DNA from: Actinoplanes sp. NBRC 103695
GTDB lineage: Bacteria > Actinomycetota > Actinomycetes > Mycobacteriales > Micromonosporaceae
Reading direction: 5' to 3'
Assembly (NCBI RefSeq): GCF_030269485.1
Contig: NZ_BSTL01000001.1
Span: 308,892 to 372,891, forward strand
DNA length: 64,000 nt
In this document: piece by piece, positions 41,573 to 50,442 of the stretch
How the letters are laid out: each line of letters opens with the position of its first letter
Numbering within the stretch: position 1 is the first letter of the stretch
Notes under the pieces: generated by a model
Told to the model about the DNA's origin: nothing
Seen by the model: the letters and a program-made list of their open reading frames with translations, nothing else
The model's database searches: none
Translations under genes and position numbers: made by a program

Positions 41573-41655
41573 TCGATGTCCGGGAACCGGGCGCGCCTCT
41601 CGTCGACCGTGGCCGCCGGAGTCGCGCCGACGGCGATGATCGTGTCGCACCTCCC
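41506..41655 (-). pseudogene. Possible C-terminal remnant of an unidentified gene
   Basis: A frame reading CDTIIAVGATPAATVDERRA, RFPDIDYLTTDGSSADAIREEI, TDRLS before its stop has the alternating strand/helix pattern of a Rossmann-like domain. It covers the last 67 bases of the DMT gene on the opposite strand. Upstream of it the similarity ends without an obvious start. It may be chance. Confidence 0.22.
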
Positions 41656-41686
41656 ATGTGGAGGGCCTCCCACCTGAAGGGCGACC

Positions 41687-43069
41687 TCAGGAGGACCGCA
41701 GGGGCGCCCCGGCCCGTTCCAGCAGCGCCGGATCACTGAGCGCGGCCGGATGGGCCAGCAGGTACCGGACCTTCTGGAACGTCGCGGAGACCACCGGGTC
41801 GACCAGCGTCGCGCGCCGGATCAGAGCCATCGCCTCGCGCTGGGCCTGGACGTCGGCCGGTACCGGGCGCCCCGCGGCGGCGTCCCGGAGCGCCTCGTCG
41901 TTCCCGGCCGACATCAGCCACGCGGCATCCACCACGACCTCCTCCATCGCGAAGAAGTCGGCCGCCGGGCGGGACAGGTCGGACTCTCCGCCGAGGAACA
42001 GGCGCAGGCAGGCGGCGTGCAGCGCGGCCGACGTCATGCCCTGCCCGTAGATCGGGTTGAACGAGGCGACCGCGTCACCCACGGCGGCCAGCCGGGCGGG
42101 CAGACGCGTGCCGGCGAAGTCACGGCGCCGGTTGCCGGCCAGGCGGTACGTCTGGATCTCCTGCGCCACGGGACTGTCCAGCGCCTCCGGGAACGGGTCG
42201 TGCAGCCCGCCGAGCGCGGCACGGAACGCCTCGAGGGAACGCGCGGGCCGGCTCTCGCCGTACGACATCGCGACGACCAGCCACCGATCGTCCTCGACCG
42301 CCTGCACCAGGGCGCCGGAGACGCCGTCGGCCCGGGGATCACCGGGTTTGAGCTGCTTGACGCCCACCAGCATCGACGAACCGTCGGCGGGACGGTCGCG
42401 CCGGAACAGCGCGGTCGCATAGGTGACGGGCAGGTCGACCCGTTCGAGGTGAGGCCGGTGGTAGCCGCCCGCCTCCAGCCACTCCGCGAGCTTGCCGGAC
42501 CGCCCCGACGCGTCGACGGTGAACTCCGAGTCCAGTCTCGACTCGGTCCCGTCCGCCCGATAGCGGACGCCGGCGACCGCGTCGTCGTGGTACTCCAGCC
42601 CGGACACCACGCCTCTGATCACCGTCACGCCCGGCAGCCGGAGCACGCGCTCGCGGATCAGTTCCTCCAGAAACGGGCGGGTCGCGCTGAGAACAGGTTC
42701 CCGGCCCTCGTCGCGCTGCCGGTGGTCGCCGAGGACCACGCGCTGCTGGTGCACCTCGGCCCAGACGGCGCCGCGGCGCCGGGCCTCGTCGGTGAAGCCC
42801 GGCAGCAACGACTCGATCTGCACCTGCCCGCCCCGCAGGAGCCCGTGAGCCTGGTTGCGGTGCGGCGCACCGGGCCCGGAATCCCGGCCCGGGCCGAGGT
42901 CGTCCCGCTCGACGATGACGACCCGGCGTGCGTGGTCGCTCAGCACGCGGGCGGCGAGCAGGCCCGCCACGCTGCCGCCGATCACGCACGCGGTGCCGAA
43001 CTTGATCGACGGCTCCCGGAGGGGCACGCCCCGAACGATCGTGTCGAACACCTCGGCGGACGAACTCAT
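41687..43069 (-). CDS. FAD-dependent monooxygenase/oxidoreductase
   Basis: A 460-residue flavoprotein of the aromatic-hydroxylase/geranylgeranyl-reductase fold. The FAD motif CVIGGSVAGLLAARVLSDHARRVVIVERD is near residue 28. It continues with RPFLEELIRERVLRLPGVTV, TVDASGRSGKLAEWL (the conserved DG motif is DASG here) and LAAVGDAVASFNPIYGQGMTSAALHA (GD motif contacting FAD ribitol). The ATG at 43069 and the GTG at 43072 share an AGGGG site. It could tailor a small molecule exported by one of the flanking ABC systems; that link is positional inference. Confidence 0.87.
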   Translation of the reverse strand: MSSSAEVFDTIVRGVPLREPSIKFGTACVIGGSVAGLLAARVLSDHARRVVIVERDDLGPGRDSGPGAPHRNQAHGLLRGGQVQIESLLPGFTDEARRRGAVWAEVHQQRVVLGDHRQRDEGREPVLSATRPFLEELIRERVLRLPGVTVIRGVVSGLEYHDDAVAGVRYRADGTESRLDSEFTVDASGRSGKLAEWLEAGGYHRPHLERVDLPVTYATALFRRDRPADGSSMLVGVKQLKPGDPRADGVSGALVQAVEDDRWLVVAMSYGESRPARSLEAFRAALGGLHDPFPEALDSPVAQEIQTYRLAGNRRRDFAGTRLPARLAAVGDAVASFNPIYGQGMTSAALHAACLRLFLGGESDLSRPAADFFAMEEVVVDAAWLMSAGNDEALRDAAAGRPVPADVQAQREAMALIRRATLVDPVVSATFQKVRYLLAHPAALSDPALLERAGAPLRSS

Positions 43070-43278
43070 CACGTCACCCCTCGCTGACCCAGACCGGCCT
43101 ACCCGTCAGGCAGTCAAACGGATGCGTTCGGGTCATTGTTCAATCCGCTGCTCCGACCAGGCCGCCCACAATGTCGCACAGGGGCCCTCGCGGCCGGTGA
43201 TCTGCCGGGCGCCGTGCAACCTTCACCCGCCGGGATCCGTCAATGGGGCGTCCGTTGACCGTCCGACGAGGAGAACCG

Positions 43279-44235
43279 ATGCGACGCTCCACCACGTGCC
43301 CGGCGGCACTGGCGCTGGGCCTGGCCCTGCTGGCCGCCGGGTGCGGCAAGACGGAGGCCCCTCCGGCCACGGCCTTCGACACCCCGCCCGCCGGGGCGCC
43401 GGCCGCCGCGACCCCGGCGACGCCCGCCGGCGATCCGGACTCGGCGGAGGTCAAGGCGGAGAACATGATCGCGGACTGCATGAAGAAGAAGGGCTTCCGG
43501 TACGTCCCGCACCCGCTGAGCTTCGAGTCCGGCGAGCAGATCTCCCGGTACGCCGGGATGCTGTACGTCCTGGAGCCGGCCGACCAGGTCCGTGCCTTCC
43601 GCGCCAAGTACGGCTTCGGCGGCTACAGCAGGCTGGTCTACCCGAACGATCCCGCGGTCACCGTGGCGGCGCCCGATCCGAGCAAGAACCCGAACAACGG
43701 CATCCGGGACGCCCTCGACCCGGCGCAGCAGAAGGCGTACGACAAGGCCCTGAACGGGAACATGGACGCCGTGAAGGAGGGCGGCAAGCCGCCGAAGAAC
43801 CCGGAGGCGGGCTGTGGCGGAGAAGCCTCGCTCAAGTTCTACGGCAGTGGCCCGTCGGAGGACGAGCAGGCCGCGAATCGCCGCGAGTACGCGAAGTTCG
43901 CCAACGACCCGGCCGTCGTCAAGGCCGCGCAGAAGTACGGCGACTGCCTGAAAGGCAAGGGTTACGAGGTGAAGCGCGCCCAGCCCGGCTGGGTCGAGCA
44001 GGAGATGTTCACCACCTGGAGCGACAAGGCCATGAACGGCGGTCCGGCGGGCGCTGCCCAGGCCACGGCCGACGCCGGCGGGAAAGGCAGTCCGGTGAGC
44101 CCGGCCGCTGCCAAGGCCGGGCTGGCCAAGGAGATCAAGGCCGCGCTGGACGACCTCGACTGCGGCACCGAGTACGCGACCATCGCGCGCACCAAGTACG
44201 CCAAGGCCGTCCGGGCCGGCGGCGGTGTCGGCTGA
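43279..44235 (+). CDS. Lipoprotein encoded with ABC exporter
   Basis: A 318-residue lipoprotein: signal peptide with lipobox LLAAGC (Cys about residue 22), then a Pro/Ala-rich linker to about residue 50. The mature part has a conserved-looking core ENMIADCMKKKGFRYVPHP, and a second KYGDCLKGKGYEV repeat of the DCxxxKG motif near residue 225. A third cysteine pair (GCGG, LDCG) is present. GAGGAG 5 bases upstream supports the ATG at 43279. It precedes the adaptor gene by 2 bases. It may act as a cell-surface partner of the exporter; function is unknown. Confidence 0.75.
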   Translation: MRRSTTCPAALALGLALLAAGCGKTEAPPATAFDTPPAGAPAAATPATPAGDPDSAEVKAENMIADCMKKKGFRYVPHPLSFESGEQISRYAGMLYVLEPADQVRAFRAKYGFGGYSRLVYPNDPAVTVAAPDPSKNPNNGIRDALDPAQQKAYDKALNGNMDAVKEGGKPPKNPEAGCGGEASLKFYGSGPSEDEQAANRREYAKFANDPAVVKAAQKYGDCLKGKGYEVKRAQPGWVEQEMFTTWSDKAMNGGPAGAAQATADAGGKGSPVSPAAAKAGLAKEIKAALDDLDCGTEYATIARTKYAKAVRAGGGVG

Positions 44236-44237
44236 CC

Positions 44238-45461
44238 GTGCGGATCCGGATGCCCCGATCGGGGCCGTCGCGGGTGGTGGCCGTGACCGCCGCCGTCGCC
44301 GTCGCGGCCGGAGCCACCGGGTGGTTCGCCGGCAGCCGGGTGCGGTCGCCCGCCGACGCCGCGGCCGCGCACCGGCCACCGGCGGCCTCGCTGATCACCG
44401 TCGCGGTGCGGGAGCGCACCCTGACCGCGACGGTGAACGCCCAGGGGACCGTCGCGTACGGCGCTCCGAAGCCACTCACCCTGACCGGCTCGGTGGCGAC
44501 CGCCGGCGACGCGGCCGCGCCGATCGTCACCAAGGCGCCGGTCGCCGGTCGCACCCTGCGCGAGGGTGACGTGCTGCTGGAGGTCAGCGGCCGGCCGGTG
44601 TTCGTACTGGCCGGAACGGTGCCGATGTACCGGACAGTGTCCCGTGGCAGCGCCGGCGACGACGTCCGGCAGGTCCGCGCGGCCCTGCGGCGGCTGCTGC
44701 CCGGTCGTGGCGTGGCCAGGTCGGGCGCCGTGGACACCGCCCTCCTGAACGCCCTCGCGAGGTGGTACGACAAGCGCGGCTACGAGATCACCGGGCCGAC
44801 CGCCGAGCAGCGCGCCCAGCTGCGGCAGCTGGAGGCGGATCCGGCCGCCGCCGCGGAGCTCGCCGAGTTCCGGAAGACCTACGGCGACAGCGTGCCCAGC
44901 GGCGAGATCCTCTTCGTGCCCCGGCTCCCGGTGCGGCTCACCGAGGTGAAGGTCCGCCCGGGCGCGCCGGCGGCGGGGGAGGTGGGCACGGTCGCCGACC
45001 CGAACCTGGTGATCAACGGGACGGTCAGCCCGGACGACGCCGATCTGATCAAGACCGGGATGAGCGCGGCGTTGGAACATGCCGGTGGCGACACGTTCGC
45101 GGCCACGATCAGCAGCCTGGGCGGCCCGGTCAAGGCGGGCGTGGGCGAGACGGAGGCCGACCCCGGCGTACCCATCAGATTGAAGCCCAAGGATCAGGCC
45201 AAGATCGCGCCGCTCGTGGGTGAGGCCGTCAAGGTGACGATCACGGTCGGCGGGACCGGCCACAAGGTGCTGAGCGTGCCGGTGGCCGCCGTCTACACCG
45301 CGTCCGACGGCCAGGCCCGGGTGACCGTCCAGGACCAGGGCGGCCGGGTCCGTGACGTGCCGGTCGAGGCGGGCCTGTCCACCGGCGGGTTCGTGCAGAT
45401 CACGCCCGCCGACAAGGACGCCGTACGGGCGGGCAGCCTGGTCGTGGTCGGCAACCAATGA
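44238..45461 (+). CDS. ABC-exporter adaptor with peptidoglycan-binding domain
   Basis: A 407-residue membrane-anchored adaptor. The N-terminal helix (about residues 10-33) precedes a lipoyl/barrel-like part (LITVAVRERTLTATVNAQGT and later KAPVAGRTLREGDVLLEV). GSAGDDVRQVRAALRRLL, then GAVDTALLNALARWYDKRG (residues about 137-180) is a peptidoglycan-binding (PG_binding_1-type) insert. The C-terminal part ends with VPVAAVYTASDGQARVTVQ and GGFVQITPADKDAVRAG, the HlyD membrane-proximal end. It overlaps the ATPase gene as ATGA. It resembles adaptors of the YknX type fused to a wall-binding module. Confidence 0.85.
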   Translation: MRIRMPRSGPSRVVAVTAAVAVAAGATGWFAGSRVRSPADAAAAHRPPAASLITVAVRERTLTATVNAQGTVAYGAPKPLTLTGSVATAGDAAAPIVTKAPVAGRTLREGDVLLEVSGRPVFVLAGTVPMYRTVSRGSAGDDVRQVRAALRRLLPGRGVARSGAVDTALLNALARWYDKRGYEITGPTAEQRAQLRQLEADPAAAAELAEFRKTYGDSVPSGEILFVPRLPVRLTEVKVRPGAPAAGEVGTVADPNLVINGTVSPDDADLIKTGMSAALEHAGGDTFAATISSLGGPVKAGVGETEADPGVPIRLKPKDQAKIAPLVGEAVKVTITVGGTGHKVLSVPVAAVYTASDGQARVTVQDQGGRVRDVPVEAGLSTGGFVQITPADKDAVRAGSLVVVGNQ

Positions 45462-46135
45462 CCGACGTCATCACGCTGACCGGCATCGGGCGTACCTTCG
45501 CCGCCGACCCGCCGGTGATCGCCCTGGAGAGTGTGGACCTGAGCGTCCGGCGGGGCGACTACCTGAGCATCGTCGGACCGTCCGGCTCCGGGAAGTCGAC
45601 GCTGCTGAACGTCCTCGGCCTGCTGGACGTCCCGGACACCGGCCGGTACGAGCTGGAGGGCGAGGAAACCACCGTCCTGGGCGACGCGGCCCGGACAGCC
45701 CTGCGTGGCGCCCGGATCGGCTTCGTCTTCCAGTCCTTCCACCTGCTCGCCCACCGCGACGTCACGGAGAACGTCATGCTCGGCGGCCTCTACACGTCGG
45801 CCGCTCGAAAAGGGCGCCGCGAGCGGGCACACGCCGCGCTGGAGCGGGTCGGCCTGAGTCACCGCCGCGACTTCCGGCCGACCCACCTCTCCGGCGGCGA
45901 ACGTCAGCGGGTGGCCATCGCCCGCGCCCTGGCCGGCAACCCGGCGCTGCTGCTCTGCGACGAGCCGACCGGCAACCTGGACAGCGCGAACACCGCGGCC
46001 GTGCTGGATCTCTTCGACGAGCTCCGGGCGGACGGCACCACGCTGATCGTGATCACCCACGACGAGACGGTCAGCGGGCGGGCCGGCCGCCGGGTCCGGA
46101 TCACCGACGGCTACCTCACCCAGGAGCCGCTTTGA
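45458..46135 (+). CDS. ABC exporter ATPase (MacB/LolD-type)
   Basis: A 225-residue ATPase. Walker A is VGPSGSGKSTLLNVLG, FQSFHLLAHRDVTENV is the Q-loop region, the signature is LSGGERQRVAIARALAG, Walker B is LLLCDEPTGNLD, and the switch His is in VITHDE. It is overlapped at both ends by the adaptor and permease genes, forming one translationally coupled unit. Confidence 0.94.
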   Translation: MTDVITLTGIGRTFAADPPVIALESVDLSVRRGDYLSIVGPSGSGKSTLLNVLGLLDVPDTGRYELEGEETTVLGDAARTALRGARIGFVFQSFHLLAHRDVTENVMLGGLYTSAARKGRRERAHAALERVGLSHRRDFRPTHLSGGERQRVAIARALAGNPALLLCDEPTGNLDSANTAAVLDLFDELRADGTTLIVITHDETVSGRAGRRVRITDGYLTQEPL

Positions 46136-47349
46136 GGTCGCGACTGGACATCCGGGACCTCTTCGCCGAGGCGGTCGCCGGGATCGGCACCCGACCGGCG
46201 CGCACGGCGCTGACCGTGCTGGGCACGGTGCTCGGCATTGGCACCCTGGTCACCACGCTGGGGTTCTCCGCCACGGCGGGCAACCAGATCGCCGGGCGCT
46301 TCGACGCGGTCACCGCCACCGAGGTCACGGCGGACATCCCGCCGCCGGCCGGCCCCGACCTGCCGCCGCGGGTGGAGTGGGGCGCGCTCACCGACCTGGC
46401 CCGGCTGAACGGTGTCACGGCCGTCGCGGGCTACGCCCGGACCCAGCCCGGTCAGGAGCCTTCCGTACGAGCGAACACGGTCCGCGACCCGGAACGGGTC
46501 CTCGATCGGGCGCTGCCGGTGGTCGGCGCCACCGCGAGCCTGCTCGGCGCGGCCCGGACCGGCGTCGCCCACGGCCGGTTCTTCGACGCCGGCCACGTCG
46601 ACCGGCGTGACCGGGTGGCCGTGCTCGGACCGCAGGCCGCCGAACAGCTGGGCGTCACCCGGGTCGACAACCAGCCGGCCGTCTTCGTGGCCGGCAAGCC
46701 GTTCACCGTGATCGGCATCCTCGGCGGGGTCGGCCGCGCCAACCAGCAGGAACTGGCCAACGCGGTGATCGTCCCGTGGACCACCGGCGACGACACGCTG
46801 CACCTCGGCCCGGTCGGCACGGTGCTGGTCACCACGGCGCTCGGCGCGGCCCCGCTGATCGCCCGGCAGGCGCCGCTCGCCCTGAGCCCGAACGACCCGG
46901 CGGCGGTGCAGGTGGTGGCGCCGCCCGACCCGGCGGCGCTGCGTACCGGGGTGGCCGACGACGTGAGCGGCCTGCTGCTCGTCCTCGGCCTGGTGTCGCT
47001 GACCGTGGGCGCGCTGGGCATCGCGAACGTCACCCTGGTCACCGTGATGGAACGAACCGCGGAGATCGGCCTGCGTCGCGCGCTGGGGGCGCGGCGCAGG
47101 CACATCGCGGCGCAGTTCCTCGTCGAGGCCACCGTGGTCGGCCTGCTGGGCGGCATCGTCGGTGCCAGCGCGGGCATCCTCACGGTGGTGATGATCAGCG
47201 TCGCCCGGGAGTGGACGCCCGTGCTGGACGGGCGGCTCGCCGCGGGCGCGCCCCTGGCCGGGGCGGTGGTGGGGCTGGTCGCCGGCCTCTACCCGGCGCT
47301 GCGCGCGGCCGCGATGCAGCCGGTCGACGCCCTCCGCGGTCCCGGCTGA
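46132..47349 (+). CDS. ABC exporter permease (FtsX/MacB-type)
   Basis: A 405-residue permease. It begins with the IGTRPARTALTVLGTVLGIGTLVTTLGFSATAGNQI helix, a 210-residue periplasmic domain follows, then three C-terminal helices. MERTAEIGLRRALGARRRHI is the FtsX coupling motif. The TTG start overlaps the ATPase stop as TTGA, which is unusual but leaves the conserved N-terminus intact. It completes the second exporter of this type in the window. Downstream is GC-rich repeat sequence, then convergent genes. Confidence 0.92.
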   Translation: MRSRLDIRDLFAEAVAGIGTRPARTALTVLGTVLGIGTLVTTLGFSATAGNQIAGRFDAVTATEVTADIPPPAGPDLPPRVEWGALTDLARLNGVTAVAGYARTQPGQEPSVRANTVRDPERVLDRALPVVGATASLLGAARTGVAHGRFFDAGHVDRRDRVAVLGPQAAEQLGVTRVDNQPAVFVAGKPFTVIGILGGVGRANQQELANAVIVPWTTGDDTLHLGPVGTVLVTTALGAAPLIARQAPLALSPNDPAAVQVVAPPDPAALRTGVADDVSGLLLVLGLVSLTVGALGIANVTLVTVMERTAEIGLRRALGARRRHIAAQFLVEATVVGLLGGIVGASAGILTVVMISVAREWTPVLDGRLAAGAPLAGAVVGLVAGLYPALRAAAMQPVDALRGPG

Positions 47350-47350
47350 A

Positions 47351-47430
47351 CCGCGCGCGGCCCGGCCCGGTTCGACGCGACGCGGCGCGGCCCGGCCCGG
47401 CCCGGCCCGGTTCGACCCGGCGCGGCCCGA
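47351..47430. repeat. Low-complexity GGCCC/GGTTCGAC repeats
   Basis: CGGCCCGGCCCGGTTCGAC occurs twice within 60 bases, separated by CGCGACGCGGCG. It lies between the exporter permease and the convergent GntR gene. It could fold into GC-rich stems. No further structure was seen in 47431-47467. Confidence 0.7.
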
Positions 47431-47467
47431 GGATCGTGCGGCGTCCGAGGTGGGCTCGGCCGCGATG

Positions 47468-47863
47468 TCATGCCTCGTTCGGGCCGGGTGCGGCGGGGGA
47501 TGCCGCGATGCCCCTGGTCAGCGCCGCTCGCACGATGCGGATTGCCTCGCTGGTGTCGATGCCGACGCTGGCGATGACGGCGGCGTAGTCGGCGGCGGCA
47601 CGGCCTGCCCGTTCGCGCGCCTTCTCGCCGGCCGCGGACACGAAGGAGCCGGCTGGTCCGCGGGTCTCGATCAACCCCGCCTCCTCCAGCTCCCGGTAGG
47701 CCCGGCCGACGGTGTTGACGGCCAGGCCGAGGTCCGCGGCCAGTCGGCGGATGGTCGGCAGCCGGGTGCCCACGGCGAGCGTGCGGTCCTGGATCTGACG
47801 GGCGAGCTGGGCACGGACCTGCTCGAACGGCGGGACGGGCGACGCCGGGTCGATGACGATCAT
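47468..47863 (-). CDS. GntR-family regulator (YtrA-type)
   Basis: A 131-residue short GntR protein. The winged HTH covers residues 10-75 (VPPFEQVRAQLARQIQDRTLAVGTRLPTIRRLAADLGLAVNTVGRAYRELEEAGLIETRG). The C-terminal part is only about 50 residues, as in the YtrA subfamily, without a FadR or UTRA effector domain. The GTG/ATG choice is clear at ATG 47863. It follows the small membrane-protein gene by 5 bases, with which YtrA-type regulators are often paired in operons with transporters. Confidence 0.92.
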   Translation of the reverse strand: MIVIDPASPVPPFEQVRAQLARQIQDRTLAVGTRLPTIRRLAADLGLAVNTVGRAYRELEEAGLIETRGPAGSFVSAAGEKARERAGRAAADYAAVIASVGIDTSEAIRIVRAALTRGIAASPAAPGPNEA

Positions 47864-47868
47864 TCGGC

Positions 47869-48330
47869 TCACGACCACACCGACCACACCGCGGTCGGCA
47901 CGGCGCCGATCCGGGCGTCCTCGACCCGCATGATGACGTCGGTGGTCAGCGAGATCTCGTCGTCCGCCACGACCGGGTGCGTCAGGATGTGGCGCAACTG
48001 GACGACGACGCCGACCGCGAGCCCGCACAGTCCGATGAGCAGGATGACCGCCGCGTACCTCGCGGTGGAGTTGTGCAACGTCAGGGCGCCGATCGCCAGC
48101 GCCGCCGCGCCCGCGAAGGTGGTGGCCGCGAACGCGGCACGCGGCCGGCCGAGCACGGTGTGCCAGCCGAGCCGGACCGGGTGGGCCGCCCGTCGCGGCA
48201 ATCTCGCCCCGGCCCGCCGATCGACCCGCCGCACCCACCGGTCCAGCAACGATTGGGCCGGCACCAACCCGGCGACGAGCGCCGTCAGCACCAGCAGCAA
48301 CCAGCGCCGGTTGCCGGACCCGTCGACCAT
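47869..48330 (-). CDS. Small integral membrane protein of unknown function
   Basis: A 153-residue protein with about three or four hydrophobic helices (WLLLVLTALVAGLVPAQ, FAATTFAGAAALAIGALTL, YAAVILLIGLCGLAVGVVVQL). A basic loop (WVRRVDRRAGARLPRRAAHP) lies between the first two. The C-terminal tail (VADDEISLTTDVIMRVEDARIG) is hydrophilic. The ATG at 48330 begins a natural hydrophobic N-terminus; the frame remains open upstream without similarity. It is directly followed by the GntR gene, suggesting a functional pair. I do not recognise the family. Confidence 0.65.
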   Translation of the reverse strand: MVDGSGNRRWLLLVLTALVAGLVPAQSLLDRWVRRVDRRAGARLPRRAAHPVRLGWHTVLGRPRAAFAATTFAGAAALAIGALTLHNSTARYAAVILLIGLCGLAVGVVVQLRHILTHPVVADDEISLTTDVIMRVEDARIGAVPTAVWSVWS

Positions 48331-48401
48331 GCCGCCGGTGTAGGTGAGGGCAACCGGGCACAGAGCGCCGGCGCCGGCCCTCCGCCGGGCCGTCCGGTGC
48401 C

Positions 48402-49073
48402 TCAGCGGGTGACCGGGGCCCGGAAGAGGCCCTCGATGGCGTCGATCAGGCCGGCCGCCGTCGCCGACCAGACCTCGGCCGCCTTGCCGGCGTCGGCCGG
48501 CAGCCCTCGCTCGCGTTGGGCGCACAGGTGGACCAGCAGCGTGTGCGCCATCTCGCCGCGGTCGGCGCGGACCTCGGGGGAGAGGGCGGGCAGGCAGCCG
48601 TTCAGCCCGGCGACCACGGCGCGCAGCATCGGGGCCTCGTGCATCTCGGCGATCGCCAGCTCGCGCAGGCGGGGCTCGGTGAGCAGCTGGGCGGCGAAGC
48701 GGGCGTACCAGGTGGGTGGTCCGAGCGAGGCCAGGTGCTCGGTGAAGGGCTGGACCACGCAGGTGACCCAGTCACGCAGGGCCGTGCTTCCCGCGTACGC
48801 CCGCAGCAGTTGCTCCCGGCGCAGCTCCATCGACGCGGAGTGCCGCTGGATGATCGCCCGGACCAGGTCGGGTTTGGCCCCGAAGTGGTAGCCGACCGCG
48901 GTGTTGTTGCCCTGACCGGCCGCCTCGCTGATCTGCCGGTTGGAGACCGAGATGACGCCGTGCTCGGCGAACAGCCGCTCGGCGGCGACCAGGATCAGCC
49001 CGCGGGTGTGCTCCACCTGCTCGGTGCGGCTGACCCGCCCGATGCGCTGCGGATTCGTCGGCGCGTGATTCAT
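48402..49073 (-). CDS. TetR/AcrR-family regulator
   Basis: A 223-residue regulator. The HTH lies at residues 20-70 (HTRGLILVAAERLFAEHGVISVSNRQISEAAGQGNNTAVGYHFGAKPDLVRAII). The C-terminal domain with HLASLGPPTWYARFAAQLLTEPRLRELA fits the C-terminal TetR_C group seen in actinomycete regulators of monooxygenases. It is divergent from the P450 gene, with a CAAGT/ACTTG dyad in the gap, so the P450 is its likely target. Confidence 0.92.
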   Translation of the reverse strand: MNHAPTNPQRIGRVSRTEQVEHTRGLILVAAERLFAEHGVISVSNRQISEAAGQGNNTAVGYHFGAKPDLVRAIIQRHSASMELRREQLLRAYAGSTALRDWVTCVVQPFTEHLASLGPPTWYARFAAQLLTEPRLRELAIAEMHEAPMLRAVVAGLNGCLPALSPEVRADRGEMAHTLLVHLCAQRERGLPADAGKAAEVWSATAAGLIDAIEGLFRAPVTR

Positions 49074-49102
49074 GGTGCCCGCAAGGATAAGCCTGACTGG
49101 AA

Positions 49103-49117
49103 CAAGTCAGTCACTTG
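49103..49117. promoter_or_regulatory. Dyad in TetR/P450 divergent promoter
   Basis: CAAGT-CAGTC-ACTTG (5-5-5 inverted repeat), overlapped by a second, TGACT...AGTCA, at about 49094-49109. It lies 30 bases upstream of the TetR start and 66 before the P450 start. It is a plausible operator for the divergent TetR protein. Confidence 0.5.
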
Positions 49118-49182
49118 ATTTATGAACGACGGTGCGATTGGCTCATTCGCGGTGAAACGTCCCCACTGTGGAAGGACGAACC

Positions 49183-50403
49183 ATGACCAGCGCATCTGTC
49201 CACCAAGTCCCGATGCCCGAGTTTCCGATGTCACGCGCCGAGGGGTGCCCGTTCGACCCGCCGCCGGGGCTCCGCGACCTCCAGCAAGAGGCGCCGCTGG
49301 CCCGGGTGCGGCTGATCGACGGCAGCACGGCGTGGCTGGTGACCCGGTACGAAGAGCAGCGTGCCGTGCTCGCCGACAAGCGAGTCAGCGCCGACGCCGG
49401 CAAGCCCGGCTACCCGTCCGGCGGCCAGATCCGCCAGGGCAGCGGCAACCCGATCGGCTTCATCCTGATGGACGATCCCGAGCACGCGCGGCTGCGCCGG
49501 ATGGTCACCGCGCCTTTCATGATCAAACGGGTCGAGGCCATGCGCCCGGCCATCCAGCGGATCGTGGACGACCTGCTCGACACCATGCTCGCCGGGCCGA
49601 ACCCGGTGGACCTGGTCGAGGTGTTCGCGCTGCCCGTACCGTCGCTGGTGATCTGCGAGCTGCTCGGCGTCCCGTACGCGGATCACGGTTTCTTCCAGCG
49701 GAGCAGCAGGAGCCTGGTCAGCAGGACGGTGCCGCCCGCCGAGCGGATGGCGTCGTTCCAAGGGCTGCACGACTACCTGGACGACCTGCTGGCCGAGAAG
49801 ACGGCACGGCCCGGCGACGACCTGCTCTCCACCCTGACCGAGCGGGTGAAGGCCGGCGAGCTGACCCGCTCCGACGCGGCCGGGATCGGCGTGCTGCTGC
49901 TCATCGCCGGGCACGAGACGACCGCCAACATGATCGCCCTCGGCACGCTGGCGCTGCTGGAGAATCCCGACCAACTCGCCCTGCTGCGCGACACCGACGA
50001 CCCCGCCGTGGTGGCCGGCGCCGTCGAGGAACTGCTGCGCTACCTCAACATCACGCACAACGGCCGGCGCCGGGTCGCGCTCGAGGACATCGAGATCGGC
50101 GGCCAGGTGATCCGCGCGGGCGAGGGCCTGATCGTGGCCAACGACATCGGCAACCGCGACCCCGCCATGTTCGCCGACCCCGACCGCCTCGACGTGACCC
50201 GCGACGCCCGCCGGCACGTGGCCTTCGGCTTCGGCGTGCACCAGTGCCTGGGCCAGCCGCTCGCCCGGGTCGAGCTCCAGGTCGTCTACGGCACCCTCTA
50301 CCGGCGTGTTCCCACCCTGGCGCTGGCGGCCGACCGGGACAGCATCCCGTTCAAGCACGACGCCGCCGTCTACGGAGTCCATGAGCTCCCGGTGCGGTGG
50401 TGA
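49183..50403 (+). CDS. Cytochrome P450 (CYP105-like)
   Basis: A 406-residue soluble bacterial P450. The I-helix is LLLIAGHETTANMIALG (oxygen-binding Thr), the ExxR pair is VEELLRYL, and heme binding is HVAFGFGVHQCLGQPLAR with Cys ligand about residue 355. The order LMDDPEHARLRRMVTAPFMIKRVEAMRP near the N-terminus resembles CYP105. GGAAGGA 6 bases upstream of the ATG supports the start. No ferredoxin gene lies next to it, so a genome-encoded redox partner must serve it. Substrate unknown; regulation by the divergent TetR is likely. Confidence 0.93.
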   Translation: MTSASVHQVPMPEFPMSRAEGCPFDPPPGLRDLQQEAPLARVRLIDGSTAWLVTRYEEQRAVLADKRVSADAGKPGYPSGGQIRQGSGNPIGFILMDDPEHARLRRMVTAPFMIKRVEAMRPAIQRIVDDLLDTMLAGPNPVDLVEVFALPVPSLVICELLGVPYADHGFFQRSSRSLVSRTVPPAERMASFQGLHDYLDDLLAEKTARPGDDLLSTLTERVKAGELTRSDAAGIGVLLLIAGHETTANMIALGTLALLENPDQLALLRDTDDPAVVAGAVEELLRYLNITHNGRRRVALEDIEIGGQVIRAGEGLIVANDIGNRDPAMFADPDRLDVTRDARRHVAFGFGVHQCLGQPLARVELQVVYGTLYRRVPTLALAADRDSIPFKHDAAVYGVHELPVRW

Positions 50404-50442
50404 CGCCATGAACGTCGACGCCGGCAGTGACATCCTGTACGG

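Noticed and set aside
47860..48361. One long fused GntR protein extending upstream of 47863
   Set aside because: Residues upstream of the ATG are Arg/Gly-rich frame noise opposite the small membrane-protein gene in another frame; the HTH domain starts at the ATG.
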